Positions 63,035 through 64,000 of a stretch of DNA of 64,000 nucleotides are shown here, piece by piece. The translations under genes and the position numbers were made by a program. Position 1 is the first letter of the stretch. Each line of letters begins with the position of its first letter. This DNA comes from Myxocyprinus asiaticus. Taxonomy: Eukaryota; Chordata; Actinopteri; Cypriniformes; Catostomidae. The notes beneath the pieces are model-generated. The model saw only the letters and a program-made list of their open reading frames with translations, searched no databases and was not told the origin of the DNA. Location: contig NC_059356.1 in NCBI RefSeq assembly GCF_019703515.2, forward strand, positions 27,643,197 through 27,707,196, read 5' to 3'.

Positions 63035-63894
63035 TTCAAGGCACACTCAGTAATTTTTTCCCTCATTAAAAAGGTTTTACTCATAAAAAATGAATTGCAA
63101 TTTTGAAACATAACAAAATAACGTATTTACATAAGAGTAAGTCTCCAGTCATATCAATAACCTTATAAAAGCTGTTTTATTCTACATGGAGTGGGTCCCC
63201 TCATGGGGGTAACCATGTTAGGATCACATGACCAGCTGATTAATACAAAAGTTCCTTTCAAGGCAAGTCAGTCCACTCAGTGGCCATCTTTGGAACACTC
63301 CTGGGCAGCTATTTTCTATGGATACAAGCGGCATAAAAGTACAGCTCCTGTCTATTTGAATGGGGAAAGATCGAAATCTCCAAAACAGTTGGTCAAGATT
63401 ATGATCAAAGAACATATTTCAAATCAGAAGTTAAATCGGACAACAATGGTATCATAAATTGTGCATCTTTAGCTCGGATCACGGTAAAAAATACTATTTT
63501 CCAGGCTACTTCAGCAAATGCACATGTGCATTCTTGAGTTGACTGACAGTGATGTCTGTATATGAAAGGTGATTGCCGTTTTTACCTGTAAGGCGGAACT
63601 TCATTTTCTACATCCACCATATTGGGCGTTGCAATTTCTCCTGTTCATTTTGATACAAGTGGCCCTTCTTTGGCAAAACAGTCTCTGATACTACTTGCTT
63701 TATCTCCGTAAACACATTGGACACTTTATCTCTTTGATTAAACATATCATGGCTGACTGTGATTAGTGAATTTCTGCAATGGCATCAGTTTCTGAAAACT
63801 ATTGCTTTTGAATAATTCTACATCCATGCCCCTAGGTGTCAGTGTCCAAGTCCAATGCAATATAAAAAAATAAAAATAACTGAGTGCACTTTTA
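63035..63894. mobile_element. Non-autonomous DNA transposon
   Basis: Inverted ends GGCACACTCAGTAATTTTTT and (reverse complement) AAAGTGCACTCAGTTATTTT, about 860 bases apart. It has a palindromic CCCCTCATGGGGG and a CCCCTAGGTGTCAGTGTCC block. It is the fuller relative of 26735-27575. The open frame at 63191-63457 has no known domain. Confidence 0.65.
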
Positions 63895-64000
63895 ATACCA
63901 CATATAAAACACTGAAGTTCATGTACAAATATCATTGTATGGTAAACTGGCAAAAGGGTTGCAGAATGGGCTACAATGACCCAGTGTGTGCCTGTTGGAA

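Overview
The window is vertebrate nuclear DNA from a teleost, most likely a cyprinid (carp/barb lineage). The genes have many short exons with canonical GT..AG introns and very AT-rich non-coding DNA. The interspersed repeats are typical of cyprinids: a tRNA-derived HAmo-like SINE, foldback MITEs starting TTAAAGGGATAGTTCACCC, Tc1 and hAT MITEs, and an L2-like LINE tail. There is no prokaryotic, viral or CRISPR content.

Five genes and one broken gene can be reconstructed. On the + strand they are ccdc103 (1285-2381, three coding exons), a frameshifted fam187a (2536-3797), abi3 (5646-18939, eleven coding exons) and a small single-pass membrane protein with three PPxY motifs (coding 22386-24814). 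On the - strand they are mpp2 (46157 down to 37576, twelve coding exons, with a probable non-coding first exon near 52.6 kb) and pyy (56327 down to 53847, three coding exons). CCDC103/FAM187A, ABI3, MPP2 and PYY all have human orthologues on 17q21, so the order is a conserved or locally rearranged syntenic block.

Functionally: CCDC103 is a ciliary dynein-arm assembly factor. FAM187A is an immunoglobulin-like membrane protein whose reading frame lies directly behind ccdc103. ABI3 is an SH3 adaptor of the WAVE/Abl actin machinery. MPP2 is an L27-PDZ-SH3-GUK scaffold of cell junctions and synapses. PYY is a C-terminally amidated gut/neuro-peptide precursor. They do not form one pathway; they are neighbours by ancestry.

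Layout: 1-1284 flank and foldback MITE; 1285-3797 ccdc103/fam187a; 4052-5036 LTR-like copy and second foldback MITE; 5646-19755 abi3, whose introns hold most of the nested repeats; 20130-25280 PPxY membrane-protein gene; 25363-34185 a gene-poor transposon graveyard (TTAA-ended element with tandem sub-repeats, an inverted pair of 1.3-1.4 kb elements, nested Tc1 and TTAA MITEs) with one doubtful short exon; 34803-52720 mpp2 with a Tc1 copy, a LINE and a solo LTR in its introns; 53530-57470 pyy; 57500-64000 mostly repeats and AT-rich unique DNA, including a hAT MITE with an intact 8-bp duplication and a promoter-like patch near 59.9 kb.

I found no clearly new biological system. The points most worth a second look are the three single-base frameshifts in fam187a, an arginine-rich symmetric exon in the abi3 proline-rich region, a transposon carrying three diverged tandem sub-repeats, a transposon insertion whose empty site is present elsewhere in the window, and a repeat-embedded ORF with an RWRxLK-type motif.
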